DNA from: Struthio camelus
Lineage: Eukaryota; Chordata; Aves; Struthioniformes; Struthionidae
Direction: 5' to 3'
Length of the DNA: 64,000 bases
NCBI RefSeq assembly: GCF_040807025.1
Contig: NC_090947.1
Span: 9,920,001 to 9,984,000, forward strand
Shown: positions 12,201-25,096 of the stretch, in pieces
Numbering within the stretch: position 1 is the stretch's first letter
How the letters are laid out: each line of letters starts with the position of its first letter
Program-made: the position numbers and the translations under genes
The notes under the pieces: model-generated
Databases searched by the model: none
What the model was told of the DNA's origin: nothing
The model's input: the letters and a program-made list of their open reading frames with translations, nothing else

Positions 12201-13300
12201 ACCATTTAATCGCTATCCCCAAGTTAAATGAACCAGGGGCCAATCCCACAAATAGGCATTCGAACGTACCGCCCCGCTTCCCCGCTGCTCAGAGCGCGCC
12301 CCAGCCACCGCGCGGCCGCCGGCGGCCTCCAAACCACACCGCCGTCAGGGCTGCGGGCTCTTGCGAAAGCCCGAGCAAAGCCGAGACCAGATGTGCGCTC
12401 GGCTCCCTCCAACCGTTGCTTAGAGCAGAGCCTTGTTTTGTTCAGTGTCGAAACAAAGCAAAGCAAAGGCCTGGCAGGAATTAGGCCTTGGCTGGAGCAG
12501 GAAAGCGTCCTCGGGAGTTTGCCGCGCTCTATTTACACAGGCGTAGCGGAGCGGAGCGCGCACCCCCCCGCCGCTCGCGCACCCTCCTGCCGCGGCAGCA
12601 CGGTGTCTTCGCGCTCAGCGTGGCTGAAAACACAGGAGGAGACATAAGTGATACCGTGGGAGCGAATGGGGCCAGTATCTCATTTCACTTCCGTGCTGGG
12701 GATTTGCTGTCGGCAGGCACTTTTTGCTGTTGTTTCAGCAGGGCGCCATAAACCTTCCAGACCGGCTCCGGCGGGGACACGGAGGGGACGGAAAGGGCGA
12801 TGGAGGTGCCCTGCTACCCGGCCGAGCAGGGAGAGCCGCTCATTCCCAAACGGCATCTTTCCCCCTTAAAAAGCCGCGCGGAGACCGCTGGCGAGCCCAG
12901 CACAGAGGAAGGCCGGCGGAGAACGGCTCTACGCAGGCGGCGCAGGAAGGGCGCCCCGCGAGCCAGCGGGACGCGCGGCCCAGCACCCCGAGCTGCCGGC
13001 TCCGAGGCCTCCGACGGCCAGGAGAGGGGAGGGAGTTTTCTGGGCAGTAAAAGGGGAATTAAGTAACGGAGAAGAAAGGGAGCGCGAGGCGGCCCCCGGG
13101 TAGGCGTGGGGGAGTGCGAGAAAAGCGGGATACCATCAGGCCTTTCCCCCGCGGCGAACGCGCCGCTGCTGGTCCCCGGCGGACGCGGGCAGATGGGAGG
13201 CTTTAAAGCAGTGCCAGAAAAAACAGGCCGCGGCCCGGGTCGAGGGACGGGGGAGCAGGCTCCACGCACTGCCAGGAAAATCCAGCCCCCAGCATGAAAA
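9240..13300. promoter_or_regulatory. Orphan CpG-rich patches upstream of BMPR2
   Basis: Several separate stretches are CpG-rich although no gene start is known here: about 9240-9800, 10230-10400, 10560-10990 and the largest, 11450-13300. They are separated by AT-rich sequence. The open frames inside them, for example 12814-13269 minus and 12228-12647 plus, are typical GC-rich chance frames on both strands. Such islands can be distal promoters of noncoding transcripts or developmental enhancers. No TATA element or defined start was seen. Confidence 0.45.
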
Positions 13301-16300
13301 ACATAACTTCAGAGCGATAACGAGAGAAGCCAAAGCAACTGCGACCGTGAATTAGCGATTACATAAAAGCTTTTATCTTAAAGTTACGTGAGGCCAAATC
13401 CCAAAGTCGCTTTTGCAGCCAGAAGGCTCCCTCAGGACTGCACGATTTGGCTGCAAATCGATACATCTGAGAAAGAGAAAAGTTTTTCCTTTAAGCTGAC
13501 TAGCTGCCACCCAGCAGGCAAGAGCCTCGGCTTTGCATCGCATACGTCGGCGGGAGGCAGCTGAACGTCCAGCCTTATAACTCTGTCCGTACTGGCAATA
13601 CGGCCATAACACGCCAAGTTTTGGGGGTTTCTTCCATTCTGCGGCTGCTATTCAGGAAAGCAGCAACATCGGGCTGCTCAATGTAATTGGAAATACATAT
13701 GATTCAGGGCTCCCTGACTCTAGAAAGGTGCAACACCCATCATGCTTCCTTCCACTTAGACATAGCAGAGCTACTCCTGGAAACCAGAGCAGACGGTATT
13801 TTGGGTAGTGCCATAAAGAAATGTAATAACCAGGGCTGCCCACCACACGCACGTCTTCAAAGCGCGGCAGAAAAGGTGCGCTCCCTCAAAGCCCCCAGCT
13901 GCAAGGTTCACAACGTGCGGCCTCTGCGCAGCTCCAAGCGCAGCAGCTGCGAACGGCAGGCCCCCGCGAGCCTCGGGCAAACGCAGCCTTCGCCAGCGCC
14001 CGGAGCGCCCGCAGCAGCCCCGAGGCATTTTTCGCTTTTTGAGAGGACGCTCTCCTTTCACGTTTGGGAGTGATTAAGCACGTTAACGTTCCCAGCCCGT
14101 GCTCTTAGACTTGGGTTACCCTAAGGAACACGCTGCCAACCTGCGATTTCTGAAGGGGTATCAAAAATACCACGACAAAACAGTGAATATTTTGAGCAGG
14201 AAACATGCCCTTCCTCAAAAAGGTGAATTGCTCCAATAGCCATTCAAAAATCAAGGGAACTTGCTCAAACACCTGCCATAAAATGCAAAGCTAGAACGCG
14301 CTCCAGCCCAAACTGCTGGAAACAGCCCCTTCACGCCATGCAAACACTTAGGAGTTTCTCAAAGGAGAAACTGCTGGAAATGGTTTCAGATGAAAGAACC
14401 TGTTCTGCCAGCGGGCAAAAGCAAACCAGAGGGATGAGATAGATGGATAGCCAGGACTAAAAGCCACTTTTGTCTCAGCAGCGGGTCAGGCTCGCATACA
14501 CGCTGTCTGAAGGCAGCGCATAGCATCATCTGACCTGTACGCTCATAACCTGCACGACCGAGCTCTTGCTCTGGCCCTGTTTTGTCCCACGGAGGATCAT
14601 TTCTGGTGGCCCTGTATCCCGCTATCAAGAAAACGACTTTTTAGGTTGTCCTCTGTCAGAGGCAGCTGCACTGGCCCTCCAGAGCTCAGCATTTAAACCA
14701 CCATAGCCATTTAAAGCCAAACATCTGCTTTCTTCCACCTTTTTTTTTTTTTTTTTTTTTTTTTGGCATAAGAGGACGATGGCAGGGGGCTGGGATTTTT
14801 CCTGTGCCAGTAGGTTGTTTTCATGCTAGCTGCTCGGGAGCTGAAATAAGTGACATTTATGACAAACGGCAGGGGCTTCCCCCTGCAAACAGGCTGCTCT
14901 GACCTGCCGAAGGCCGGAGTCGCACGTGGATGAGGTCACTTTTAAGGCTTTTATCGCTCTCACTGAACAACATGGGTATCTTTGCCCAGCCCTTTCTGAC
15001 ACCAGCAGCCCACCGGGTTGTGGTCCCGGCCAGCTCCCTCTGCTGGCTCGCTCGGAGGGGATTTCGGTAAGTCGTCTTCAGCCCTGACCTCCCGACGTCC
15101 GGCCGGCGCCGCTTTCGGGAGCGTGCATTTCCGGGAAAGCTGTGGCAGCTCCCTTTTACCATCAGTTGCTCCGGCCCATGCAAGAGACAAGCAGGAATAT
15201 GCATATGCACACGCGTGCAGCGCAGAAGTGTGTGTTTCTTGCTGGGATTTCTCTTAAAAACACCCTAAAACCTGTCTAAACTGCCCCACGCTAGACCACG
15301 ACCCAGCTCTGGTGCCCACGTCTGGGCCACCCCGTCACCGAACAGACCTGAGGTTCGTCATAGCATCCAAAGCAGGGTAAAGAGATCACAGAAATCGGGA
15401 AAGATCAAAATAAATATGCTGGCACGAACACGACAAGAAGAAGATTACCTTTCTTTCAGAAACATTTTCTGCTGTGCTAAGACTGCATCCCTTGAGATTT
15501 TGCGTCAAAATGCAATTGCTCACTGGATATCAAACAGCTATCACAAAATGCACAGTTTAAAGTGATCTGCACAGATAGATCAAGAAATAAAACAACTTCT
15601 ACACCATTTTTATTTTTGTTTCTTTAGGACATGAGAACTCAACCCCAAGGACTGTAACATTACCCTTAAAAATTTTTTTCTGTTGATATCAAGACGTTAA
15701 ACTCTTTCCTATTGTGTCCTGGAAGGTACTAAATTACCAAAGAAATGGCACAATTGCACCATCAAACTTGCAACATCTTAGGCCTGATATGACTAATGCC
15801 CACGTAAATGGGAAAGACCAACTTTCTTAGCCCGAGGCGTTTCAAGTGTTTTGCGCCCGTGGGTAGGCAACGCCAGACGATGCCTTCCAGATTGCTGCCG
15901 TGTCGCAAACCCTTCCCCTCGCCTGCTCAGCGCCGCGCAGGGCCCACAGCGCCGTCAGGGTCCCAGCGCTGCGCACGGCCACGCGCCTTCCCGCCGCGCC
16001 GCTTCCCTCCCAGAGCAACGCGACCCACCGCAGCAGAGCTACTCCCAGCTTAAATAGCGGGTGTTTTTATTTAAATTTGTTTTCACATATGTATTCATTG
16101 GAAAAAATATTTCTCGGTTTAAGTCCTAATATTGCTTTCTGTCTTTGACTGAAAAGGCTTTCATTACCTGGAGTCTTTGAAAGCAGCAAAACTACCTATT
16201 CTGGGTAAACCACGCAGCCAAAAACATGCCAGCGAAAAGCCAGACTTCACTGCCCACCTTAGAAAAGTAGTTGTGGGGAGGAGAGGGGAAAAAAGAAATC

Positions 16301-17420
16301 ACCAAATTCACTTCCTTTTCCTGTGGGCATCCTCCTCTGATAGTTCATGAAGTTCACCAGCAGGGCACTTCTGAACCGTTTCCCTCGCACACAAGCCTGC
16401 AGGGCTGCGGGTAGCTGCCTTCCTCCCCCCCTCCCAAACCGCTCCCCAGCGTGCCGGGACCAGGCCCCCAAACGTCACTCGCAAGACGCAGCCAGGAAAA
16501 CCACGCTGCTCTTGCGGTGTTTAGCATTTCAGAGGAGGACAGCAGGGTTTCATCCACACTCTCCGCAGCAGCGTGCCCAACGGCCCCTCGCCGACAGGAC
16601 TTCATAGAGCAGGAGCCGTGCCTTTCGCGGGCACGAAACAGCTGCGGGTAGGCAAAACAGCGAACCACAGCGATTTCTGAAGGTCAGGTGTCACGAAGGG
16701 CAACAGCTGTCAGCGACAGAAACCCCAGGTTTTTAAGCTGTACATTGAGCAAACTTGATTGGGAAATCACCAAAACATAACAGATTCTATTATGCCACGT
16801 TCAGGCATTTTTAAAGGTTAAAAAAGCACTTCAAGCTCTTTTGTATAGCTTTGACCCCAGCAAATAGCAGTTGCTCAAACATCAGCATCAGAGTTGCCAG
16901 CTCCAATGATTTATTGAGAATTTCATGCCATTTGGTATTTTTGACAGCCCATACACTTACGCAATTAAAGCAGTCCTTCAGCTTTTATCAGAATAAGTTT
17001 CTGACCTTCATGCTACAAGGGGAAAACAAACCCTAAAAATATAGGTATCTGGAGCAAACCCCAAAAGCTGTGACCTGTAAGACTACTGTGATTTTTCTCA
17101 GCTGACCGCACAAAGCTGGGACATAACACTTGCTTTCCCTTCAACGCCTGGCGTTTCTTGAGCATACGTTCAGATTGTACAGACGCTTTTGCCTCGCGCA
17201 AAAGCTTCAGTGTCGCTGGCGTCAGTGCTTCTCACTGGAACGCCACGGAGGGCTCGAGGATCGGCCTCCCATACACGCCCGTGGCTCTGGGGTCCCACCA
17301 CGCGAGACGAAGCCTTGTGCACACCCCTGCCAGGAGCACAGCTATCCCCAACGACACGAGAAGCCACTTCTCACACCATTCATTGTCTGCAAGTAGAAAA
17401 GGAGGTTCCAGGAAATTCTC
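13301..17420. other. Intergenic sequence with smaller CpG-rich patches
   Basis: AT-rich sequence alternates with shorter CpG-rich segments at about 13850-14020, 14990-15170, 15830-16060 and 16380-16650. A 25-T homopolymer lies at 14740-14764. I found no coding exon I could tie to a family. Confidence 0.55.
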
Positions 17421-17429
17421 ACTTGAAAG

Positions 17430-17850
17430 GGCTGGAGGCAACAACAAAGTAAAAGCAAATCAAATCTCAGTGCATCAGAAGGTATTTAATAAAAAGGAAT
17501 ATTCATGGAGTTAGCGCATGCTTCAGGTATAGTGTTCGACAAAAAGCAGTCTATCATAACAGCTCTTTGGCCCCTTTTGTTAATAAAGCAATGCATGTTA
17601 GCTGGACTAAGAAAACAAAAGATAAACAATCTGATAACGTCGATTGCTGGTTACTGAATAAAAATCTAACCGTACACCTCACCTCGCTACAAAACAAGTC
17701 ATCTCGAGCGCTTGCCCATCAACACAATCTGCGCAGCTATTTATGAGCTCCCTTTAAAGTCAATAGGAAGATTGCCGCTAATTGTAATAACGGTTGGATC
17801 CGGTCTTAAATGCTGCAACTAGTCACTTTTCATTTCCTACAGGAGAGTTT
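17430..17850. promoter_or_regulatory. Candidate conserved noncoding element
   Basis: This 0.4 kb block is non-repetitive and moderately AT-rich, with clusters of TAAT/ATTA-type homeodomain core words (for example CTAATTGTAATAACG near 17779-17793), an octamer-like ATGCATG near 17591 and GATAA words. It has no coding potential. That texture is typical of deeply conserved developmental enhancers, but conservation cannot be judged without alignment, so this is only a suggestion. Confidence 0.2.
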
Positions 17851-20180
17851 AAGCAGCATGAAACTTCTCTAAGCCTCCTGAGAGTGGGGACTTTCACCAG
17901 CAGCTCTACCAAGTTCATCCTACCACCACAATAAAATAAGCTAAGCAAACATCAGGAGCCTTTCCGCCTGCTCTATTCAGGAAATTACCACCATCTCTCT
18001 CACATTTTTGCATAAGATTAAGTATTTCCCAGTGTGCAGGGTGTGGCTATGCAAGAGGAACGGTTAATTTTCTTTTTAATTAGTTTTGGTGCTATTTGTA
18101 TCTGTACTTTCTTTAACAGTTTCAGGTACATTAGTTATCAGGAATATCTGCTTCAAGGCATGTGCAATAAAAGCTTCTCAATCTCTCTTACCCTGCAGCT
18201 TTTAAAACCTCTTCTCTGGAAATACACGCAGGGCCCTTTCCCACAGATGCTGCAGAGCAGAGCTATTTTGATCGCCAAAATATTTAAACCACAAACTAAG
18301 GAAAAAAGATAAAAGGCCTCTCAAATCAAGTGAATGAGCCAAAGGAAAAAAAAACAGACTGAATCATCTCTCATAACCATTTAATTAATAACATTCCTTT
18401 CCCAAAAGGGTGAGGGCCTGCCACCGCAAAGATGGCAACTCTGATGTTTACTCTATCAGGCTTGTTTTGGGGCTAAATAAGCCATCAAAATCTAAGTCCC
18501 CCCCAACAACATCCAAATGCTCTCGCTGCAGCTGACGGATAGTTAACACTCAGCAGAGATGAGCAGGAATCTGTAGTTACTGTAAGATGAGCCACCTGGA
18601 GAAGCCAGAGCAATAGCCAAACAAACAAAAAACCCTTTAAACAACTTAACAAGAGTGGCCGTGCCTGCAAACACTCGGACACCAGCACCACAGCAGCCCT
18701 GGTGAAGGCAGGCAGCAGCGTGCCCAGGCTCACCCCGCACCGTGATTTCTGCCCAGGACCCCATCCCCAGGCACTGGAGCAGCCTGACGTCCGCCTTATC
18801 CCCAGGACTTGCGAGGCTGGCACAGGCCGCGCTCCTGCGGACAGCAAATATGATAAAAATCGCATTGCTTGGGGAAGCGCCAAGCCGTTGTTTCACCCAG
18901 TTAGAGGCCTGAACCGCTGGGAGTTCAAAGGATTTCCTCTGGAAGGGGAACATGCGCCAGCCAGCGTCTCCAGAAAGGTAGAGGAGAAACAACTCCTGGC
19001 CCTGTGTGCAGGCAAACAAGTGTCTAGACATGGCTTCTTTTTTGGTTTGTCGTCACAATTGTTTCTAAAAGATACTAGAGTACAAATACTAGAACTGGGA
19101 TTACTATTTTTATGTTCTTTCTACCTGTGACAGGCTCACGCGTTCAAAACGCACTGTGGCTGGTTTACATGTCTGGTTTATTTTTAAGTATAATAGCCTA
19201 CAGGTACACCTCCTGCAGTTAAAAAGGATGGATGTCACCATTTACAGGGACACACGGCCGTAGGGTGACAGTAAGCAACAGGAGACAAGAGCTCCTCACT
19301 GCCACGATCCCTGCAGCTGAAATCACTTCCTGTGAAGAAAATGTGCGATTTAGACCCCACATGAGCCCTCTCTCAGGAACTTCAGTGGGATTTAAAGAGC
19401 ACAATAGGCTTTCCGCAGGCCATGGGCTCCAGGATGGCTTCGCTGTGGCGTACAAGAGACCTGGCCCTGGTACTCACTGAGCTTGGCAAGGCGCGTTCCC
19501 CCTCTTCCTTCCTGCAGCTGCTTGGCATCAACCTAGTAAAAATACAGAGAACAGTACTAAAGGCCAATGTTGTTTTTGCGTTTGCCAGCCCGTCCCACCC
19601 TGGCAAGGATGGAGCACAGGCGCGGAGGAAGCGCGCTCCCTCACAGCAGCATTGCCCACTATTGCTTCAACATGTCGCAATACCCTGGTTGGGCAATTGG
19701 CAATTATATCTCATTTACCTTTATCTCCAGTGTTACAGCGCTACATTCGCAGCTGTATAAACGCTTGTCTCTCATCCATGGTAGCTTCGCTTTTGTACAG
19801 GCTTTCTGATCTGCTAACAGAGCACTGATAATGCATGAGCTTGTATTGCAGTGCTTTCCCCCACCAGCTGAACGCTAAGCCCGTTTGAAAACATGATTTT
19901 AAAAAGCAATCCTAGCTCATTATTAAAACAAACCTTTTTTTAAGAGGATGAAAAATGATGTGTTAAGAACTCTGGAACAGCTGCTTTTCATTCCCTCTTC
20001 TGCAAGAAAGATTTCACACGGCTGCCCTACGAGACTTCGGCCACAATTCTGTTACAGCAGATTCCATTTTGGATTTAGATAACCTCATCCGCAGCCACTG
20101 GATTCTCAAACAAGCTTCCTTCTTCATAACTCATCTCACATCCTATTTGGATCTCTCACAGTGTTTCATAAATAATGAGA
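17851..20180. other. Intergenic sequence, nothing recognised
   Basis: Unique-looking sequence with short chance ORFs on both strands (such as 18543-19031 minus). I see no repeat, RNA gene or supported exon. Confidence 0.5.
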
Positions 20181-20184
20181 GCAC

Positions 20185-20280
20185 ACTTAAGGGATTTGGG
20201 AAGCATTATCCCACTTTTTAGAGGTGGAACACGAAGATTAGAGATTAAGCGTGGCAAGCCCAAAGAGCTCTCATCCAAAC
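20185..20280 (-). mobile_element. MIR-like SINE relic
   Basis: The stretch around 20205-20265 reads like the antisense of the MIR core: a CATTATCCCACTTTTTAGAGG block, then GATTAGAGATTAAG, then GGCAAGCCCAAAGAG, in the right order and spacing for that ancient SINE. It is strongly diverged and truncated. The call rests on remembered consensus features, not on a search. Confidence 0.4.
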
Positions 20281-22332
20281 AAGGAGTGTTTTAGTGTTGC
20301 GTTTTCTTGGGGCCTGGAGCCCTCCTTCCTGCAGCCTCCCTGCCACAGCCAGTGCTGTGGCATGGCACATCGATCCTTCTCACTAGCCCATTGCAACTGG
20401 CTCATTGTATTTTGATCCAGGTCTATAGAGACAACGCTGTTTCCATTAGCCTGTAGCTGGGACAAGAAACTGCACATCAGAAAGTCTTTCTACACACATT
20501 ACTGCTACTGAAAACATGGAGTCAGTGAACACACCAAGATATGCATTGCTATGACAGGAATGAACTATTGCCCAAGAATTAAGACAGAGGGCACAGGATG
20601 GGTGAGAATAGTGCAGCTTCGTTTGAAAGTTGCACATCAGGCAGGGACACAACGTGCACTCGAGTTTGCCTGGAGCAGCCTGCACCACTAGGCATACATG
20701 TGGCAAAACCACATGGCAAACTGCTTCTGAAATAGTGATGGGAAAGGACTGAAACACCTTACACACAGGGGGAAGAGAGGCACAAAAGCCTGGTGATGAC
20801 ATGTACCCTGCTGGCCCTCCGCTTGGCATCTCACACCTACTGAGGAGCATGTACACTGGGCACAGGCCTCCACGCATGAGAAACAGCTTGTGAACAGCTG
20901 GAGTACGTACCATGCCCCACCAGCACCAGCGGGAAAAGCCTGGAAGGAAGTGCAGGCGTACAGGGCCAGTGAGCACCGGGGTGAAGGACTGCTGCTGCTG
21001 GTCACAGCAGGGCCAGGGCCACATCCCAACAGTACTGTCCCATGGACAGTCACTAAGGCTGGGTTTTCAAACCACCGAGAAACTGGCTCACCAGTGAGAA
21101 AGGTCCCTGCTGCCACTGCCGCCACCTCTACAATCGAATTCCCATGTAGAAGGGAAAGAACACATCTATTTTCCTAAGAGACTACAGTTCTTCGGCTAGA
21201 AAAATACATTAATTCTCCTAAGTAAGTTTTTGCAGAGCAAAGTAGCTACTAATAAAGCAGGATCACACCCACATGGTGAAAGCAGCACCAGGGAGGAGAG
21301 GAGCAAAGAGCAGGCATGCACCGGCACCCTCGCTGTAGAGCCAGACGGCAGTGCCCCATCCCCAACTCCAGAGAGGAAAATGAGTGAAAAACTCCACAAA
21401 AGACTTCAGCCTCGCCAGGTGATTTTGCAGTTTTGACTCTGCAGCAGAGAGGCTGCAGAAAGCGCACCGCCCGTTCGGCCATCCTTTGCCTCCAGCTGCA
21501 GCAGGGACAGAGGGAAGAAGCAGGCAGCAGGCCCTGAGCCCAAAGCCAGCCAAGCCTGCATATTTTTCAAAACTGTTCCTAAGGGAAAAATGAAGTGTTA
21601 TCATCAGCCCCAGCGGAATACCACTGCAACACCTTGTCAGTTAATAAGTATCTGGCAGCTCTCCAAAACCAGGACCATAAGTGGTATTTCCTGTGGCTTG
21701 GTACAGGTATTTCCTGGCAGAGGTGTCTGTAACCCTTCCACAGGGGCAATGGCCCTCATTTGGGTCCCATTCGTCACCACACAGCTTGAGGCTCAGTCTA
21801 CACAACTGTCTTCCACTCTGCTACTCTGCCACAAAGTCCTTTTTCCCTTTCAACTACACAAGCATTATTTGTCACCGTTAAAAGCGAAAGGTCTCTGCAA
21901 TAACGGCCTGCGCAACACAGGGCTTTGCCCACAGAGATGAGGAATCCCAGTTTTTTTCTACAGGGCATCAGCGTAGGAGGTGACACACACCAGAGCCACC
22001 ATCGGTCGCTTATGTTAAGACTCTTCAGTATTGAATGAGTTGGAGATGCTATATTTCTTTCTGCTCCCCAGGAAAAACTGTGCGAGGTCATAACTGCACG
22101 GAACCTTGCAGCTATATCTATTTTTTCAAGACAGCATTATACCTCTTCAGTAGCTGAAATGGGGATGTATCTAGTGGCTTCAGGTAGTTTCTAGTATCTA
22201 CTGCAGAAGAAAAAAATTCTCTCAAGTTTGTAAATCCCAGCTGGCAGACGGAAGACTTCGTTAAACCTTCACACCTTGACTAGATACATAATTTTTGCTC
22301 AACTGTTGGCCACTGATTATTCAATTGGGCTG
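20281..22332. other. Intergenic sequence with an unusually long minus-strand ORF, no gene recognised
   Basis: On the minus strand an ATG at 21024 opens 192 codons to 20446, and a second frame (21125 to 20688) overlaps it. The predicted peptide is rich in Cys, Trp, Pro and Ser, shows no domain I recognise, and lies in sequence of only moderate GC. The low density of TAA/TAG in this 1 kb could be chance or the remains of an old exon or repeat. I do not call it a gene. Confidence 0.3.
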
Positions 22333-22418
22333 TAAAGGAAGACTATGCCTCAAGCTTTCAAAATCTAACATGGGATAAAGGAAGACTATGCCTCAAGCTT
22401 TCAAAATCTAACATGGGA
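22333..22418. repeat. 43-bp perfect tandem duplication
   Basis: The unit beginning TAAAGGAAGACTATGCCTCA occurs twice head to tail, 22333-22375 and 22376-22418, with no mismatch. It is intergenic. Perfect identity points to a recent duplication or slippage event. Confidence 0.92.
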
Positions 22419-24740
22419 CTAGATTTTCAAAAGCAGAGTGAGCATGCTTCACATGCTATTCTAGAATGGCAGCCCCTGGGGACACAGTGGTTAAGTCCCC
22501 AAATAGCCCATGCAAGACGGTCCCAGCGGTCCCTTTGAGGCACCTCTACTAGGCTTAGTCCCAATTCATCAGTAGTTTTTCCACTCTTACTTTTGTGTTC
22601 TGGAATAACCTATAAAGTGTTCTAAGGATCATATTAAAGGCCTTCAGTCTTTACATAAGGAAGACTTCTCATAATTCAATTCCACACATGCCACCGCCTT
22701 GCTTCAAGTGCCATCAATATGGCTAGCTGCTCTTTCTGAATGCAGGGAAATCAAAACAGCTGTCCTTAATCTAACATGCCAGGTTCTTTTGCTTTATCAA
22801 CAGGCAAAATAAGGGAGCCACTTGACAACTGCCCTCCAAAGATTAGCCAGTGACCTATAGCGCAGGCAGTACGTAAGGCCTGTTGCAAAATTATTTCTTA
22901 AAAGATATGCTGGATAAGCCTAAGAATTCAAAATTCTATTTTAAAAAGATTAAAAGGCTCAAGTCCCAATTAAGGGCCTGTCCTACTTCCTGGGTAGTTA
23001 CTGTTACCTGTGCAGTGAGGCTACACTATTTCCCAGCTATATGTGTATAAATTTTTTTCTCTAAACACTTTTAAGATGCAAGATTTTAAACAAATCCACA
23101 CACCTTTGTGGAACACCATATGCAAGTAAAACAGTCTTGCCTGCCAGAACTGATAAGCAACTTCAAGTACAGCAACCCTGGATTATAGTGGTTACAGTCT
23201 GCATCACCGCTGTTTACTCTCACTGATCATATTTAGCACTCAAGTTGAAGACACTTACCAGTGCTTCAGCAGCAGTCCTTTGGGATCTGCAGCTCATTGT
23301 TCCTAGGATGAGGAGTTTAGCAGTTCAGCTCAAAATATAGAATACTTATTTCCATACCTGCTCAAAAGGGGTGGAAGCAGATAACGCATGATCTATCCAG
23401 GACTGAAAAGCTTAAAACTTCCTTCCTTTCCTCCACACAATATTTCTGGTCATGCACATGGAGCTCTCAGCCCTATTTTTTCCAAAGCAGTTTCACTCAG
23501 GAAGAAAAAACAAAACAAAACAATCTTACAGCACTTCAGAAATTTAAAAACAGAATAAAGTAGAAGTTCTGGTTAATCTGATATTGAAGTTCACACCCAC
23601 AACCCTGGACCGGGAAGAGGGACCAAGACATGTTTCTTCATGATCCAACTCCAGTGCACTGCCCCGGAGTTCAGAACCTGGCTTGTAGTAATAAGCCACT
23701 AAAAAGTGCTAAATAAGACAGATGAATCACATTCCCTTGTTATCAAAGCAATAAGCACAAGGGGGAAAAGGTGGCCATACAAAAATAACCTCTTGGCATC
23801 TTGATTCCACTGATGACTTCTTAAGCAACTGTCACTCATACAAATTTTCTGACTGGGGTAAATTATATAGGACAGTTCCTGAGCAGCCTATACATAATTT
23901 ATCTGAGAGTTCTGAGAAAGTGACTACATTAATAGCTCAGAGGAAACGGAACTCCTATGTCTGCAATCATTTGTGTTTGAGAATACATTCACAATAAAAT
24001 GGTAAAGGCACTAACAACCAAGTCTATGTCATTATGGATAACTTAACACTTTTGCCGCCTGCCGAAAGATTTACTTTTTTGGCAAAAAGCAGATGAACTG
24101 GAAAACTCTCACTACTCCCAGGTGATCCAGAGTTCTGCATAGTAAAAATATCACTAACCACAATAGCATAACCACAGAAGGATCCACAACGCTGAGGATA
24201 AGAGGTGGCTGCAGCAGGGTAGCACACTCCTGATACACTGTTTCAGAGCACCATACCTTGAGCAGCCTGGTCAACTGTAGCAGTTAAACTCAGTGTAATC
24301 TTTCTGAGAAAAAGAAAAGGAAGCTCGTGTTCTTGCCACTGGTAGCTGCGCACTAAGTGAGCATCCTATTAATTTCATTAGGGATTAAATGGGCCTGCTT
24401 ACACCAAAAGATAAGCAAGCCACATGCTAAGAGCTAATCAGTACCCTATATTCAAGAGAAAAGCACCAGCTGCACTGGCTGAAAAGTTACCTAACGTTAT
24501 CCAGCTAAAGACACACTGCCATTTGTTTAGTAGGAGTCTACCATAATACCTAGAAAAAAATATATATTTTCCATCTTAATTAATGAACTGAGTATATAAC
24601 CTCTAAATCCTTTATAGAGCAAGCTACAACAGAACATTTACACGTTTAGAAAACAGTTTTTCTTTTACTGATTATTCATTTAAAACAACAAACAGTCTTA
24701 GAAACGCTCCTGGTATCGGTTAGAAAGCCAGCAAATAAGT
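22419..24740. other. Intergenic sequence downstream of NOP58, nothing recognised
   Basis: AT-rich unique-looking sequence between the 43-bp duplication and the NOP58 polyadenylation site. The open frames are short and overlap on the same strand in different frames (24024-24227 and 24071-24274 minus). No repeat or RNA gene was recognised. Confidence 0.55.
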
Positions 24741-24774
24741 TAAGACAGAGGCACAAAATCTCCATAAAACTGTT

Positions 24775-24780
24775 TTTATT
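24775..24780 (-). terminator. NOP58: NOP58 polyadenylation signal AATAAA
   Basis: On the minus strand a canonical AATAAA lies 260 nt after the NOP58 stop codon, followed by a GT-rich stretch (TTTTGTGCCTCTG) 20-35 nt further on. Cleavage is therefore expected near 24750-24765, giving a 3'UTR of roughly 280 nt. Confidence 0.8.
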
Positions 24781-25039
24781 CTTTATCAATGGAGACTGCG
24801 TATGAAAAGAGGATCTATGGCAAGCTTATCAACAAAAGGAACTGCAAAAAATGCCAGCAATTCTCTGAAGTAGCAGAGACACTGCAATATTCTGTTCCAA
24901 GGCAGAAGATAACCTGTCAAATCCATCTCCTTGCCCTCTTCCAATACAGGGAAGTTAGTTTTCAGCAAAAGGCTAAAGAAATTATTTCAAGAAATACTAC
25001 TCTGAAGCAGCTGTCCAAGGGGCTGTTTCCCTCAGCTCC

Positions 25040-25096
25040 TCAGTCTTCATCCTCATCTTTCATTTTCTTCTTTTTCTTCTTCTTTTTCTCTGCATT
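25040..25096 (-). CDS. NOP58: NOP58 exon 15 (codons 510-527 and stop)
   Basis: Encodes [17 protein letters not shown] then TGA at 25040-25042. Acceptor TTCCAG. The terminal Lys block followed by Asp/Glu matches the family's KKE/D tail. Confidence 0.93.
   Translation of the reverse strand, partial: NAEKKKKKKKKMKDEDED

Noticed and set aside
12814-13269. 151-codon minus-strand ORF in the largest orphan CpG patch
   Set aside because: Pro/Arg/Ser-rich chance frame; equally long frames exist on the opposite strand at the same place.
14740-14764. 25-T homopolymer as a retroposon poly(A) tail
   Set aside because: No retrocopy or LINE body was found next to it and no target-site duplication was seen; treated as a simple homopolymer.
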